A DNA stretch of 64,000 nucleotides, taken from assembly GCA_047947185.1 (NCBI GenBank), contig CP170502.1, positions 5,642,001-5,706,000 of the forward strand, given 5' to 3'. This DNA is from JANQJA01 sp047947185 (GTDB lineage Bacteria; Pseudomonadota; Gammaproteobacteria; Pseudomonadales; Azotimanducaceae). Under the pieces are notes generated by a model. It was not told the origin of the DNA. It saw only the letters and a program-made list of their open reading frames with translations, and made no database searches. Shown in pieces: positions 16,617-26,054 of this stretch (positions within the stretch are counted from its first letter, which is position 1; each line of letters starts with the position of its first letter). Made by a program: the position numbers and the translations under genes.

Positions 16617-18413
16617 CTAGCCTGGTGATGCGTACACCTGTTCACCGGCAACCCAGGTTTCCAGTACTTCAATCTGGCTGATAGTGTCTGTTGGCACCTC
16701 GCGCGGGTCAGCGGACAGGATCACAAAGTCGGCCAGCTTGCCCTGGGTCAGGCTGCCAATCTCGTGATCCGAGTGACATTGCCAGGCGGCATCGATGGTC
16801 ATCGCGCGCAGGGCGGCGTCAACGGATACACGCTCAGCCGGTGCCAGCAACTCGTCAGATTTCCACATTGAGCGGGTCACGGCATTCTCAATGCAGCGCA
16901 GTGGCCCCATTTCCGTCACCGGGTCATCAGAATGAATAGTCCAGCGAATGCCCCGGGCCTCACAGGCCCCGGTGCGATCCAGTTTTTCCGCTTTAGACAA
17001 ACCAAACACATCGTTGACAAACGCTTTCCCCCAGTAGTACACGTGGCCAATCAGGAAGCTGGGCGAGATACCAAGTTCAGCCATGCGGTCGAGTTGTTCG
17101 TCGTGCAGGATGCTGCAGTGTTCGATACGGCAGCGACGAGGGGCGGGATCGAAGCCTGCCTTCCTGGCCGCCTCGAAGGCATCCAGCGCCCGGTCGATGG
17201 CCAGGTCACCATTGGCATGAACACACACAGCCCAGCCTTTCGCCAGGCGTCTGGTGACGTCATGGACAAGGGCTTCCGGCTCAATGTAGGCAATACCGCG
17301 TTCGTCTGAACCAAGAAAGGGGTCCCGTTGCAGGCCCGTGCGGCCCTGGTTGGAACCGTCGCTGACAATCTTCCAGCCGGTTCGCCGCACCCATTCGTCG
17401 CCTTCACCCCACTGGATGCCAAGCTGATCCCAGCGTTCCGCCTGGGGATTGGCCACACAATAGCGAAACCGTGTTGCCATTCGATTGCTGTCTCGCAGCG
17501 TACGATAAAGCTCAAGCTCACCGGGCCCCTGGAACAGGCCTGTGCCCTGATCGCACATCATGGTGATACCCAGGCTGGCCGCGTGTTCAAACACACCCAG
17601 GCACTCTTCCGCCAGGTTCTGGTTTTTTACGCTGGGATTATGCCTGCCGACCAGTGCCATAGCAGGGCCCGCCTTGAGCACACCGTTAGGTGAGCCGTCA
17701 GGGGTTCGGCCAAGTTCGGCACCGGGTGGGTCGGGCGTGTCTTTAGTCAGGCCGGCGAGCTTCAGGGCAACTGAGTTGCAGTAAGCCAGGTGCAGCGAGG
17801 CGTTGTAGACAAAAACCGGATGGCTGACCGAGGCGCGGTCCAGCATCTCAGCGGTCAGGTACTGTGGCCCCGTCTGCAGGGAAGGATCAAACTGGCGCCC
17901 AATGACCCATTCCCCGGGCGGTGTCCTTGCAGCAACAGTTGCGAGATGTTCGATGGCTTCCCCGGTCGTGGGAAAGCGGAAGGGGCCGACATTCTCAAAA
18001 CTGCGCAACATGGCAAGGGGTGCCAGGTGCATGTGGGGCTCAACAAACCCCGGCATGACAAACCGTCCACCGGCATCAATACGGCGCGTCATGGCGCTGG
18101 TATCAGGTGGTGATTCAGTAGCCTGGCCGACCCAGACGATGCGACCGTCCGAAACCAGCATGCTGTCAGCCACTGGCACTGCCGGGTCCATGGTGAGGAT
18201 GCGGGCGTTGGTCAGGAGCAGATCACTCGATTGCGCAGGTCGGACTGGTTCGAGGTGACAATTGCCGAGGTTGATCCCTGCAAGGCGGAGCATTTCGGCA
18301 AAAACATTGGCGCAGCACGGACAGGCAAACGGGTCGCTCGTGTGTCCCCGTGGAATACGGGTCTCTGCAAACACGTCTGGAACCTCAATCTGACCCCGGT
18401 CATCATCGAACAT
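16617..18413 (-). CDS. Amidohydrolase (YtcJ/AepA-like) with N-terminal Cys cluster
   Basis: 598 aa. Residues about 60-598 form a YtcJ-type metal-dependent amidohydrolase: MPGFVEPHMHLAPL (HxH), VCVHANGDLAIDRALDAFE, CRIEHCSIL, WTIHSDDPVTEMGPLRCIENAVTR and the closing GKLADFVILSADP. The first about 55 residues are unusual for YtcJ: MFDDDRGQIEVPDVF then HTSDPFACPCCANVF, a CPCC cluster that could bind metal. GGGGAG lies 9 bases before this ATG, which supports the long start. The substrate is unknown; relatives hydrolyse amides or formamides. Confidence 0.82.
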   Translation of the reverse strand: MFDDDRGQIEVPDVFAETRIPRGHTSDPFACPCCANVFAEMLRLAGINLGNCHLEPVRPAQSSDLLLTNARILTMDPAVPVADSMLVSDGRIVWVGQATESPPDTSAMTRRIDAGGRFVMPGFVEPHMHLAPLAMLRSFENVGPFRFPTTGEAIEHLATVAARTPPGEWVIGRQFDPSLQTGPQYLTAEMLDRASVSHPVFVYNASLHLAYCNSVALKLAGLTKDTPDPPGAELGRTPDGSPNGVLKAGPAMALVGRHNPSVKNQNLAEECLGVFEHAASLGITMMCDQGTGLFQGPGELELYRTLRDSNRMATRFRYCVANPQAERWDQLGIQWGEGDEWVRRTGWKIVSDGSNQGRTGLQRDPFLGSDERGIAYIEPEALVHDVTRRLAKGWAVCVHANGDLAIDRALDAFEAARKAGFDPAPRRCRIEHCSILHDEQLDRMAELGISPSFLIGHVYYWGKAFVNDVFGLSKAEKLDRTGACEARGIRWTIHSDDPVTEMGPLRCIENAVTRSMWKSDELLAPAERVSVDAALRAMTIDAAWQCHSDHEIGSLTQGKLADFVILSADPREVPTDTISQIEVLETWVAGEQVYASPG

Positions 18414-18537
18414 GATTGCTGCTCCCCATTGTTTGTTGCTCCTGATGGTAACAAGATCAACAGGCCCCGTCAGTGGCCTTCGTGCTAGGCTAGGCGCTCT
18501 TTAAGCGGCCAATTTAAGCGGCCAATGGGAGGCGTAT

Positions 18538-19089
18538 ATGGAATTTGAGTTGCCGGACCTCGAGACCCTGCCGACGGACATCCGCGAGAGGATTCTGAAG
18601 GTGCAGGAGAAAAGTGGGTTTGTGCCCAATGTGTTTCTCATGCTGGCTCGCCGGCCGGACGAATTCCGGGCCTTTTTTGCCTATCACGATGCGCTCATGG
18701 AAAAACCTGGTGGTCTTTCCAAGGGTGAGCGGGAGATGATTGTGGTGGCGACTTCTGCGTTGAACCGTTGCCTTTATTGTGTGGTGGCACATGGCGCCAT
18801 ATTGCGCATCCGGGAAAAGTCCCCGCTGCTGGCGGACCAGGTTGCCACCAACTTTCGCAAGGCTGACATCACCGCGCGGCAGCAGGCCATGCTGGCGTTT
18901 GCCGTCAAGGTTGCAGAGCGGGCGGCAGAAGTTGACGCAGAAGATTTTGCAGCCCTGCATGACCATGGCTTCAGTGACGAGGACATCTGGGATATTGGGG
19001 CCATTACGGCGTTTTTTGCCCTGTCCAACCGGATGGCCAACATGACGGGCATGATGCCCAACGCCGAGTTCTACAGCATGGGTCGTTAG
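18538..19089 (+). CDS. Peroxidase-related carboxymuconolactone decarboxylase (AhpD-like) protein
   Basis: 183 aa, start MEFELPDLETLPTDIRERI behind a GGGAGG ribosome site. The AhpD-like fold is shown by LSKGEREMIVVATSALNRCLYCVVAHG with the redox CxxC and downstream histidine, and by a second helical half (DIWDIGAITAFFALSNRMANM). Such proteins reduce peroxides or recycle thiol partners in the cytoplasm. It stands alone between the divergent amidohydrolase and the methyltransferase. Confidence 0.85.
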   Translation: MEFELPDLETLPTDIRERILKVQEKSGFVPNVFLMLARRPDEFRAFFAYHDALMEKPGGLSKGEREMIVVATSALNRCLYCVVAHGAILRIREKSPLLADQVATNFRKADITARQQAMLAFAVKVAERAAEVDAEDFAALHDHGFSDEDIWDIGAITAFFALSNRMANMTGMMPNAEFYSMGR

Positions 19090-19159
19090 CCCCGGTGATG
19101 CGTGGTCATGTCCATGCCAAGGCGATATAGTTCTGCCAGTCCAAGAGAGAGGGCCTGAT

Positions 19160-19951
19160 ATGAGTGACGAGTTCTTTTACCACAATCACTGGCGCGAAAT
19201 AGAAGAAGAGCGCCTGGCGCGATACGAGGAGATGTTCGTGTACCGGCCTGGCCATGACCCCATGTTGGCTCCGCTTGATGTTGGCGAAGGTATGGTTGTG
19301 GTCGACCATGGGAGTGGCCCCGGTTTTATGGCCATGGAATTTGCGCGGCGCGTGGGGATTCACGGCAAGGTTTATGGCCTTGATATCAATACCCAGTTCC
19401 TGGCACGAGCCAGTGAGCGTGCCGCTGATGAAGGCCTGACAAATATTGAATTCCTGCCCATCAAGGACGAGAAAATCCCGCTGCCCGATCATACTGCCAA
19501 CCGGTTGTTCTGCAAGAACGTACTGGAATACGTACCTGATGCGGCGGCAACCCTGGCAGAACAGCACCGCGTCCTGAAGCCGGGTGGTCGCATTGAGCTG
19601 GTGGACAGTGACTGGGGGTTTGTTGTTGTGGAGCCCTGGGGCAAAGCACGTACCGATGCCTTTTTTGAGGCCGCCAGGCCCGCGTTCAACGAGTTGTACA
19701 TCGGCCGCAAGTTGCCGGCCCTGCTGGTTCGGGGTGGATTTTCAGATGTCGAGGTAAAACTCATGGCAACGCCCGATATGGTAGGGGGAGGGCTAAATGT
19801 CCTTACCAACATGGCGACCTACGTCAAGCGGTTCGGCGCCATGGAACCCGCAGCTGTAGACGCCATGATGGCAGAACTGAAAGCGGCAATTGATACCAGC
19901 GAATACCTGTTTGTGTTACCGCAGTTTGTGGTGACTGCCAACCGGGGCTGA
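19160..19951 (+). CDS. Class I SAM-dependent methyltransferase
   Basis: 263 aa. Motif I VVVDHGSGPGFMAMEFARRVG (about 48-68), the acidic end of strand 2 (VYGLDIN) and the post-motif LFCKNVLEYVPDAAATLAEQHRVLKPGGRIELVDSDWG match UbiE-like methyltransferases. The N-terminal MSDEFFYHNHWREIEEERLARYEEMFVYRP is a helical cap. The acceptor is unknown. The next gene, an FAD monooxygenase, starts 6 bases after its stop, suggesting a hydroxylate-then-methylate pair on an aromatic or quinone-like substrate (inference). Confidence 0.85.
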   Translation: MSDEFFYHNHWREIEEERLARYEEMFVYRPGHDPMLAPLDVGEGMVVVDHGSGPGFMAMEFARRVGIHGKVYGLDINTQFLARASERAADEGLTNIEFLPIKDEKIPLPDHTANRLFCKNVLEYVPDAAATLAEQHRVLKPGGRIELVDSDWGFVVVEPWGKARTDAFFEAARPAFNELYIGRKLPALLVRGGFSDVEVKLMATPDMVGGGLNVLTNMATYVKRFGAMEPAAVDAMMAELKAAIDTSEYLFVLPQFVVTANRG

Positions 19952-19957
19952 CTCCTG

Positions 19958-21121
19958 GTGGCAGAGCGAAATGCGGTCATCACTGGCGGTGGCATAGGGG
20001 GGTTGACCGCTGCGCTTTGCCTGGCCAAAGACAATTGGAATGTGCTGGTGCTCGAGCAGGCAGCAACCCTGGGAGAAGCCGGCGCCGGCATCCAGTTAAG
20101 CCCAAACTGTGTGAGTGTCCTCTGCCACCTCGGTCTGGGGGAAGCGCTTGCTGAATCCGGATTTATGCCCAGTGGCATGGAAATGCGTGATGCCTTTTCT
20201 GGCAGGGTGCTGGTGCAGAGCAAGTTTGGCGCACGTTATCCCTGGCCTTACTACCACCTGCACCGCGCTGACCTGCTGGATATCCTGCTTGCCGCCGCCA
20301 ATGCCAGCAACCGGATTACCGTTCAGACAGGTGTCCAGGTGGCGGAGTTTGAACTCCGGCCAGGCGGTGTGGACATTACGCTGGGTGCTGCCAGGCTTCA
20401 GGCAGATCTGCTTGTTGGCGCTGACGGCATACACTCCACCGTGAGAGAACGGTTGTTTGGTTCATCACCAGCGCAGTTTACCGGGCATGTTGCCTGGCGT
20501 GGTCTGGTGTCAACAGACGCCCTGCCAGAGGGGCACATCCGGCCGGTTGCGACCGCCTGGTGGGGGCCGGGCAAACACCTGGTGCACTACTACGTGCGGC
20601 AGGGTGATCTTGTTAACTGTGTCTGTGTTGTGGAGAAAGCTGGTTGGGAGATTGAGTCCTGGGTAGAGCAGGGTGACGTGGCTGAACTGCGGGAGGCATA
20701 CAGAGGCTGGCACGATGATGTGCTCCGCTTGCTCGACGCAGTGCAGCCGGATGAACTCTTCAAATGGGCGCTGTTTGACCGGTCACCCATGCCACGGTGG
20801 AGTGAAGGCCATGCGACCCTGCTTGGGGATGCCTGTCATGCCACACTGCCGTTTTTGGCGCAGGGTGCGGCCATGGCAATTGAAGACGCGGCCGTGCTGG
20901 CACGCAGTCTTGCCATGGAACCGGTTGTACCGCTTGCTCTGCGCCACTATGAGTCAGTCAGGAAGCCGCGCACCACCTGGGTCCAGCGGGCATCGCGCCG
21001 CAATGCCAGGGTTTATCATATGCGCGGACCTGGCGCCCAACTACGCAACATCGTCGCCGGCTTCGCCGGAGAACGCGTAACAGAAAAGTTGTACCGTTAC
21101 GATGCACTGGCAACAACCTGA
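19958..21121 (+). CDS. FAD-dependent aromatic monooxygenase, salicylate hydroxylase-like
   Basis: 387 aa, GTG start 19958, six bases after the methyltransferase stop. GGGIGGLTAALCLAKDNWNVLVLEQ is the dinucleotide-binding site, VGADGIHSTVRERLFG the DG motif and LLGDACHATLPFLAQGAAMAIEDAAVL the GD motif, in the correct order for class A flavin hydroxylases. These use NAD(P)H and O2 to hydroxylate aromatic rings. The substrate cannot be assigned; length fits salicylate/6-hydroxynicotinate-type enzymes. Confidence 0.87.
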   Translation: MAERNAVITGGGIGGLTAALCLAKDNWNVLVLEQAATLGEAGAGIQLSPNCVSVLCHLGLGEALAESGFMPSGMEMRDAFSGRVLVQSKFGARYPWPYYHLHRADLLDILLAAANASNRITVQTGVQVAEFELRPGGVDITLGAARLQADLLVGADGIHSTVRERLFGSSPAQFTGHVAWRGLVSTDALPEGHIRPVATAWWGPGKHLVHYYVRQGDLVNCVCVVEKAGWEIESWVEQGDVAELREAYRGWHDDVLRLLDAVQPDELFKWALFDRSPMPRWSEGHATLLGDACHATLPFLAQGAAMAIEDAAVLARSLAMEPVVPLALRHYESVRKPRTTWVQRASRRNARVYHMRGPGAQLRNIVAGFAGERVTEKLYRYDALATT

Positions 21122-21163
21122 TGCCAGACAAATCCATTTGTTGGTAGCACCGGAGGAAAGATT

Positions 21164-21754
21164 ATGGAATTTTTTGATGTCGTAAAAAAACGCAGGATGG
21201 TGCGCCACTTTACTGATGAAAGTGTCTCCCGTGACACTGTGATGAGAATACTGGAGGCCGGTAGTCGTGGTCCCAGTGCAGGGAACAGCCAGGGCCAGGA
21301 TTTTGTTGTTGTGATGGACGCGGCGCGGCGTGCCCGTATTGCAGCGCTGTGTGGTGAGGCCTCTTACGTCAGCCAGGGTTTTGACCCGTTTCTCTCGGAA
21401 GCCCCGGTGCATATCGTGCCCTGTTATCGTGAAGCGACTTATCACGAACGTTACCAACAACCTGACAAGGTACAGAAGGACGGTACCGAGATCGAGTGGC
21501 CGGTACCATTCTGGGTCATGGACGCTGGCTGTGCGGCTATGCTGGTACTGTTGGCAGCGGTTAACGAAGGACTGGGTGCAGCATTTGTGGGTACCTGGGA
21601 ACTCGACGCGTTGCGTACGGAACTGGGTATTCCGGCTGACGTGACCCCGCTTGGCGTGATTGCGCTGGGGCATCCTGCTCCGGACAAGCGGTCCGGCTCA
21701 CTCGATCGTGGCAGACGTCGTGCCGACAGCACTGCTCATTTTGAACACTGGTAG
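21164..21754 (+). CDS. Nitroreductase family flavoprotein
   Basis: 196 aa. MEFFDVVKKRRMVRHFTDESV followed by RGPSAGNSQGQDFVVV are the FMN-binding N-terminal features of the nitroreductase family; AAMLVLLAAVNEGLGAAFVG and LGVIALGHPAPDKRSG complete the fold. It reduces an unidentified substrate with NAD(P)H. A GGAGGAAAG ribosome site precedes the ATG. It follows the monooxygenase after 42 bp and may be co-transcribed. Confidence 0.86.
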   Translation: MEFFDVVKKRRMVRHFTDESVSRDTVMRILEAGSRGPSAGNSQGQDFVVVMDAARRARIAALCGEASYVSQGFDPFLSEAPVHIVPCYREATYHERYQQPDKVQKDGTEIEWPVPFWVMDAGCAAMLVLLAAVNEGLGAAFVGTWELDALRTELGIPADVTPLGVIALGHPAPDKRSGSLDRGRRRADSTAHFEHW

Positions 21755-22116
21755 GTCAGCGCCCTGCCAGACGCGCCGGGGTAGGGCGTCCTCACAGCCA
21801 AAATTCCGGGAGCTTCAGGCGCTTTGCGTGTGCAATTGGCCTGTCAGCTTGCGCAGCTCCCCTGTCTCGGTGCTAACCTTCTGCAGCCAAACCTATTTCC
21901 AGTATCCGCTGGTGTAGAATTATTAATTCTTCCGCTGTTGATCTGATTCGAATCCTCATCAAAGAGTGCCTTTTGGCACTGTTTTACGGCGTTCAACTGC
22001 ACAATCAAAATTAATTTGTCTTAAATGATAAATATCTTTGTTTGACTGGTTGTAATCTGCGTGTATCAATTAGCGCGCCTCAAAAAGGGGCGAATTCATA
22101 CTCGTTGGGGGACAAC
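21755..22116. other. Gene-free region with weak terminator-like hairpin and promoter
   Basis: 362 bp without a credible gene. AGTGCC-TTTT-GGCACT (21965-21980) followed by GTTTTA may weakly terminate the nitroreductase transcript. The second half is AT-rich (TTAAATGATAAATATC) and holds the receptor promoter listed separately. The GATAAATATC palindrome is not a convincing Fur box. Confidence 0.5.
22042..22069 (+). promoter_or_regulatory. Sigma70-type promoter of the TonB receptor
   Basis: TTGACT (22042-22047) and TATCAA (22064-22069) with a 16-bp spacer lie about 50 bp before the receptor ATG in an AT-rich stretch. The -35 matches consensus at five of six positions, the -10 at four of six. Confidence 0.5.
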
Positions 22117-24429
22117 ATGTTTACAGGAAATCGAACCGGATTCCGCTTGAGGAATCTGATTACCGTATCACCACTTTTGCTCGCGCTGCCGTCTGCACCG
22201 GTATTCAGCGCAGAGCCCGGCGCCAATCTGGAGGAGATTGTCGTCACCGCGCGTAAGCGCGAAGAACGGCTGCAGGACCTGCCGGGCTCGGCAGCAGCCA
22301 TTACTGAATCAATGATTGAGGACACGGGTGGTATCTTCAACCTGCGGGATGTGACGGACCTGATTCCCGGTATCACGATTGTTGAAGCAGCAAGTTCGGA
22401 CCTGATGGAACCGAGCCTGCGTGGTGCGGGACAGTCCCGTAACCGGTCTTCAGTGTCAGCAACCGGCTTCTACCGCAACGGTGCCTATTTTGCGAGTCAG
22501 AGCCTGGGCGGCCGCAGTTTCGCCCGGATGGACACCTACGATGTGGAGCAGGTTGAAGTGCTGCGCGGTCCCCAGGGGTCTCTCTATGGCCGTAACGCGC
22601 TGGGTGGTGCCATGAACATTATCTCCCGTCGACCGGGTGACGAAATGGATTTCAAACTTGGACTGATGGGGGGTGAAAACCAGTACAAGGGCATTGAGGC
22701 AATTGCCAATCTGCCGATTAACGACATGTTCAGCGCGCGGGTGAGTTACCTGCATGATGAGAACGATGGTGGTTTCTACAAGGACCAGGCGGGCCGGGCG
22801 ATTGACGTGGGTGAGTTTGACCACGGCCGAATCGGACTGGTGGCCACGCCCACTGATGAGCTGAAAATTTACTACTCATTCGATCGGTCATCGGAAAATT
22901 ATGTCCCGGGTATCCGTCAGCGATTCAGGACACCGGCCCAGCAGCCGGACCCTTTCCAGACGACAATCAACACACCACATCGTGCCAATGCGAACATCAA
23001 CAACCACGCCCTGACGGTGGATTACATTATGGACCAGGGCGTGTTCACCTCTGTGACCAACAAGCGGGTACGTGATGTTTATCGTCTGGAGGATTCGGAT
23101 TACTCGGTTGCCAACCTCACGACAGCAACCAACTCTACCCGCATGACCGAGACCTGGGTTGACGCGGATGTCCTGTTCCAGGAGTTCCGCTTTGTGTCAA
23201 CAACAGGTGGTGCTTTCGAGTATCTGGTTGGCATGGACTACTACTCCATGACAACCCGGGAGCAGATTGACGCCTTCTCCGCCGGTGGACAGACAATTGC
23301 GACCTCGGGCATCCGTGACTGGCAGACTGACAATGACTCATGGGCGGTGTATGGCTCGGTTGACTACGACTTCAGCAATATGCCGTTGTCCTTGTCGGCT
23401 GAAGTGCGGTACGCAAAGGACAAGGTTGATGGTTATGTCATCAGCTTCACGCCAAACGTGGGTCCAAATCCCATCCTTGATGTGAAGGCCAAGAACGACT
23501 ACTCGAATGTCCCCTGGGGATTCTCCGCAGCCTGGCGTTTTGATGTGTCCTCGGCTGTGCTGGATGAGGCCATGGCCTACTTCAAGTTTGGTTCATCCTA
23601 TCGTCATGGCGGCCTGAACCTGGGTGCTGGTCGTGTCTCCGATGCCTACCCGACTGTGCCGATTTACAACGAGGAAGACTCGCTCAGCTACGAAATTGGA
23701 GCCAAGACCGCCTGGTTTGACGGCATGCTCAAGCTGAACGCCTCGACCTTCATTGTTTACTACCAGGACTTCCTGGATACCACAACCAACGGGTGTCCGC
23801 AGGACTGCCCCTACCTTGATCCGGTAACCGGTGATTCCCTGGGCTTTGATGCCACGGGTGCCCCGATCCTGGTCAATGGTGCCGGTCAGGCTGGTGTACA
23901 GTCACCCGAGGCCTTCTTCATCGATAACGTTGGTGAAATTCGCGCCTGGGGTGTTGAACTGGAGTCATCCTTCAACGTGCCCGTGGGCAACAAGGGTGGC
24001 CGCTTCCTGGGTGGACTTGGCTGGTCGCGGCAGATGGGTAAAGTGACCGAAATCTCACCCACGGTTTCGCCTGCGCAGGCTGCCCTGTTGGGCGCCAACC
24101 TCAACTTCGTCCGTCCCGTCCAGGTGAAAGGTAACCTGACGTGGCGTCAGCCGCTGCCCCTGCCTGGTTTTACCAACCCGATGTTCCGGGCAACACTGAC
24201 CTATACCCATGAACATGGTGGCTGGGGATCCCTCAGTGCCAATCCACTTGGGCTGGACGGTGTGGATCGACTTGATGCCAGGATGGGTTTCGACTCCGAG
24301 CACTGGAGCCTGACGCTGAACGGCCGGAACGTGCTGGATGCAGAATATTATCCCGACCGTACTGGAGCCGTCTTCAGGCTCAACGACCCGGCTTACTACT
24401 TCATTGAACTCTCCTGGCGTTATCGCTAG
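22117..24429 (+). CDS. TonB-dependent outer-membrane receptor, no STN domain
   Basis: 770 aa from ATG 22117 (ribosome site TGGGGGA just upstream; a frame from 22042 is too long at the N-terminus). Signal peptide about 1-33 ending VFSAEP; TonB box EEIVVTARKREERLQDLPGS; plug with GRSFARMDTYDVEQVEVLRGPQGSLYGRNALGGAMNIISRRP; barrel ending FIELSWRYR with a C-terminal aromatic region. It resembles the large catabolic receptor group of marine gammaproteobacteria, importing complex organics or iron chelates. No regulator or partner gene adjoins it, so the ligand is open. A strong terminator follows. Confidence 0.9.
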   Translation: MFTGNRTGFRLRNLITVSPLLLALPSAPVFSAEPGANLEEIVVTARKREERLQDLPGSAAAITESMIEDTGGIFNLRDVTDLIPGITIVEAASSDLMEPSLRGAGQSRNRSSVSATGFYRNGAYFASQSLGGRSFARMDTYDVEQVEVLRGPQGSLYGRNALGGAMNIISRRPGDEMDFKLGLMGGENQYKGIEAIANLPINDMFSARVSYLHDENDGGFYKDQAGRAIDVGEFDHGRIGLVATPTDELKIYYSFDRSSENYVPGIRQRFRTPAQQPDPFQTTINTPHRANANINNHALTVDYIMDQGVFTSVTNKRVRDVYRLEDSDYSVANLTTATNSTRMTETWVDADVLFQEFRFVSTTGGAFEYLVGMDYYSMTTREQIDAFSAGGQTIATSGIRDWQTDNDSWAVYGSVDYDFSNMPLSLSAEVRYAKDKVDGYVISFTPNVGPNPILDVKAKNDYSNVPWGFSAAWRFDVSSAVLDEAMAYFKFGSSYRHGGLNLGAGRVSDAYPTVPIYNEEDSLSYEIGAKTAWFDGMLKLNASTFIVYYQDFLDTTTNGCPQDCPYLDPVTGDSLGFDATGAPILVNGAGQAGVQSPEAFFIDNVGEIRAWGVELESSFNVPVGNKGGRFLGGLGWSRQMGKVTEISPTVSPAQAALLGANLNFVRPVQVKGNLTWRQPLPLPGFTNPMFRATLTYTHEHGGWGSLSANPLGLDGVDRLDARMGFDSEHWSLTLNGRNVLDAEYYPDRTGAVFRLNDPAYYFIELSWRYR

Positions 24430-24437
24430 GTCAACAG

Positions 24438-24467
24438 AGGGCCGCAGTGATGCGGCCCTTTCTTTTT
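24438..24467 (+). terminator. Rho-independent terminator after TonB receptor
   Basis: AGGGCCGCA (24438-24446), loop GTGA, TGCGGCCCT (24451-24459) then TTCTTTTT. It lies nine bases after the receptor stop. Confidence 0.9.
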
Positions 24468-24783
24468 GTGATTATCGCCGGGAGATACGATCACAGGTCT
24501 CCTGTCCGGGCAGTTGCCCCAGCGGCATTGTGATAGCGCAATATCCCGCCTTCGACTGACAATGCTTGCAGAACATCCCTGCCTGTTCCCTTAAGGTTTT
24601 CATTCCCGCGTTGGTTCAAATAGGGCTTCTGACAGGCGACTACCTGGAAGATGCCTGGCGTGAGTCCTTTACTGCCCCACGAAAACCATGCTTATGGAGC
24701 TTATCCGGTTGAACCAGTTATGGCTTGGCTTTGAAAACCATATGATATAACTTTAGATCGAAACGTAATATGTCGAGGTTTGA
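24468..24783. other. Gene-free region before YeiH-type transporter
   Basis: 316 bp. No reading frame with coding character. The distal part is AT-rich (CATATGATATAAC around 24740) and probably holds the transporter promoter, but no clean -35/-10 pair can be chosen. Confidence 0.4.
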
Positions 24784-25722
24784 TTGTCGCCAGCTTTTCT
24801 TAGTCGTGAACCCGGCATCCTTGTTGCGCTGATTGCTATTCCTGGACTTGTCTATTACGGGAATCCGGCAATTGCGCTGATGGTGGCCACTGTGGCTGCT
24901 GTTGTGCTCAACAGGTCACTGCTGCCGGGCGCATCAACTTACGGCAAGTACGCGTTGCAAACCGCCATTGTGTTACTGGGGCTTCGTCTTGATGCGGGTT
25001 TCCTGCTCGAGCTGAGCGAAGGGTTTGCGCTGGTAATCGGTGTTTATGTCGTGTTGACGCTGGCGCTTGGACTGGTGCTGGGCAAGCTGATCCGGAGTGA
25101 ACCTGCATCCAGCAAACTGATCTCGGCGGGCACAGCCATTTGTGGCGGTACCGCTATTGCCTCGCTGTCACCCATTGTGCATGCGCGTTCCGAGCAAACA
25201 GGCATGGCCATGGCCCTGGTGTTTCTCCTGAACGCGGTGGCACTGCTCACATTTCCACTGATTGGCGAATACCTGGGGCTCACCCAATCCCAGTTTGGTA
25301 TCTGGGTATCAATGGCCATTCACGACACCTCATCGGTGGTGGCAACGGCGGCCCTTTATGGTGATGAGGCGGCCAGCGTAGCGACCACGCTCAAATTGGG
25401 CCGAACGCTGTGGCTGATACCCCTGATGCTGCTTTTCTCTCTGTATGAGAAGGCACCCCAGGCAAAACTGCGTATTCCCGGGTTCATCCTGCTGTTTGTT
25501 GCGGCATCACTGGTCAGTTCGACGCTGACTTTGCCGACCCTGGTTCCGGAGGTTGCTGGCGTGGTGAGCAAGGCACTGCTGGTGGTTGCCCTGTTTTTTA
25601 TCGGCAGTGATATAACGCGTGAGACATTAAAGCGGTTGCGAGGCACAGTGCTGTTGCAGGGCTTGGCGCTCTGGGCGCTGGTTGTGCCCCTGACGCTCTT
25701 CGTGAGCCTGCAGTTTGCCTGA
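24784..25722 (+). CDS. YeiH/UPF0324 family putative sulfate exporter
   Basis: 312 aa from TTG 24784, with GAGG five bases upstream. About ten transmembrane segments. The two family signatures are present: ISAGTAICGGTAIASLSPI and SMAIHDTSSVVATAALYG. Members are inner-membrane transporters named putative sulfate exporters; experimental support is thin. No LysR regulator, usual near yeiH, is adjacent. Confidence 0.85.
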   Translation: MSPAFLSREPGILVALIAIPGLVYYGNPAIALMVATVAAVVLNRSLLPGASTYGKYALQTAIVLLGLRLDAGFLLELSEGFALVIGVYVVLTLALGLVLGKLIRSEPASSKLISAGTAICGGTAIASLSPIVHARSEQTGMAMALVFLLNAVALLTFPLIGEYLGLTQSQFGIWVSMAIHDTSSVVATAALYGDEAASVATTLKLGRTLWLIPLMLLFSLYEKAPQAKLRIPGFILLFVAASLVSSTLTLPTLVPEVAGVVSKALLVVALFFIGSDITRETLKRLRGTVLLQGLALWALVVPLTLFVSLQFA

Positions 25723-25810
25723 AGTCTGCGGGGCGTTTATCTCGATTTGTTATATCTATATCAAAAATAGGTACTTCACGATCTAACAGTGCCGCCCTAG
25801 TATTGGCGGC

Positions 25811-25900
25811 ATGAGCATTCGAAACACCCGCTTTGATACTGTGAGTCTTTTGGCACTGGCCGCCTTTGGCGGATACCTGCTGCTTCCACTGGTCTACTGA
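25811..25900 (+). CDS. Possible 29-residue membrane peptide
   Basis: ATG 25811 to TGA 25900 encodes MSIRNTRFDTVSLLALAAFG then GYLLLPLVY: a short basic N-terminus and one hydrophobic helix. A hairpin GCCGCC-CTAGTATT-GGCGGC (25791-25810) ends right at the ATG and would cover the ribosome site. No clear Shine-Dalgarno sequence. The transmembrane pattern is suggestive but chance cannot be excluded. Confidence 0.3.
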   Translation: MSIRNTRFDTVSLLALAAFGGYLLLPLVY

Positions 25901-25993
25901 TCCCGCCGTCGTTCTTCCGGGGCTGGCTTTTGGTCCAGGCTGCCGTCAAAAACCAACCGATATCAGTTCACGTTTGTAACTGCCAGAAAAACG

Positions 25994-26028
25994 TTACCCG
26001 TGCAGATGCCTGGCATCTGCACGGGTAA
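25994..26028 (-). terminator. Long perfect hairpin terminator of the PEP-CTERM gene
   Basis: TTACCCGTGCAGATGCC (25994-26010) is exactly repeated inverted at 26012-26028 with one base between. On the minus strand it is followed by ACGTTTTTC, and it lies 26 bp after the PEP-CTERM stop. This 17-bp stem is a strong terminator. Confidence 0.85.
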
Positions 26029-26054
26029 GTGTGCAAAAAGTTAGGGGGAAGTGC

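Noticed and set aside
22020..22040. Fur box before the TonB receptor
   Set aside because: GATAAATATC is palindromic but lacks the 7-1-7 Fur hexamer pattern.
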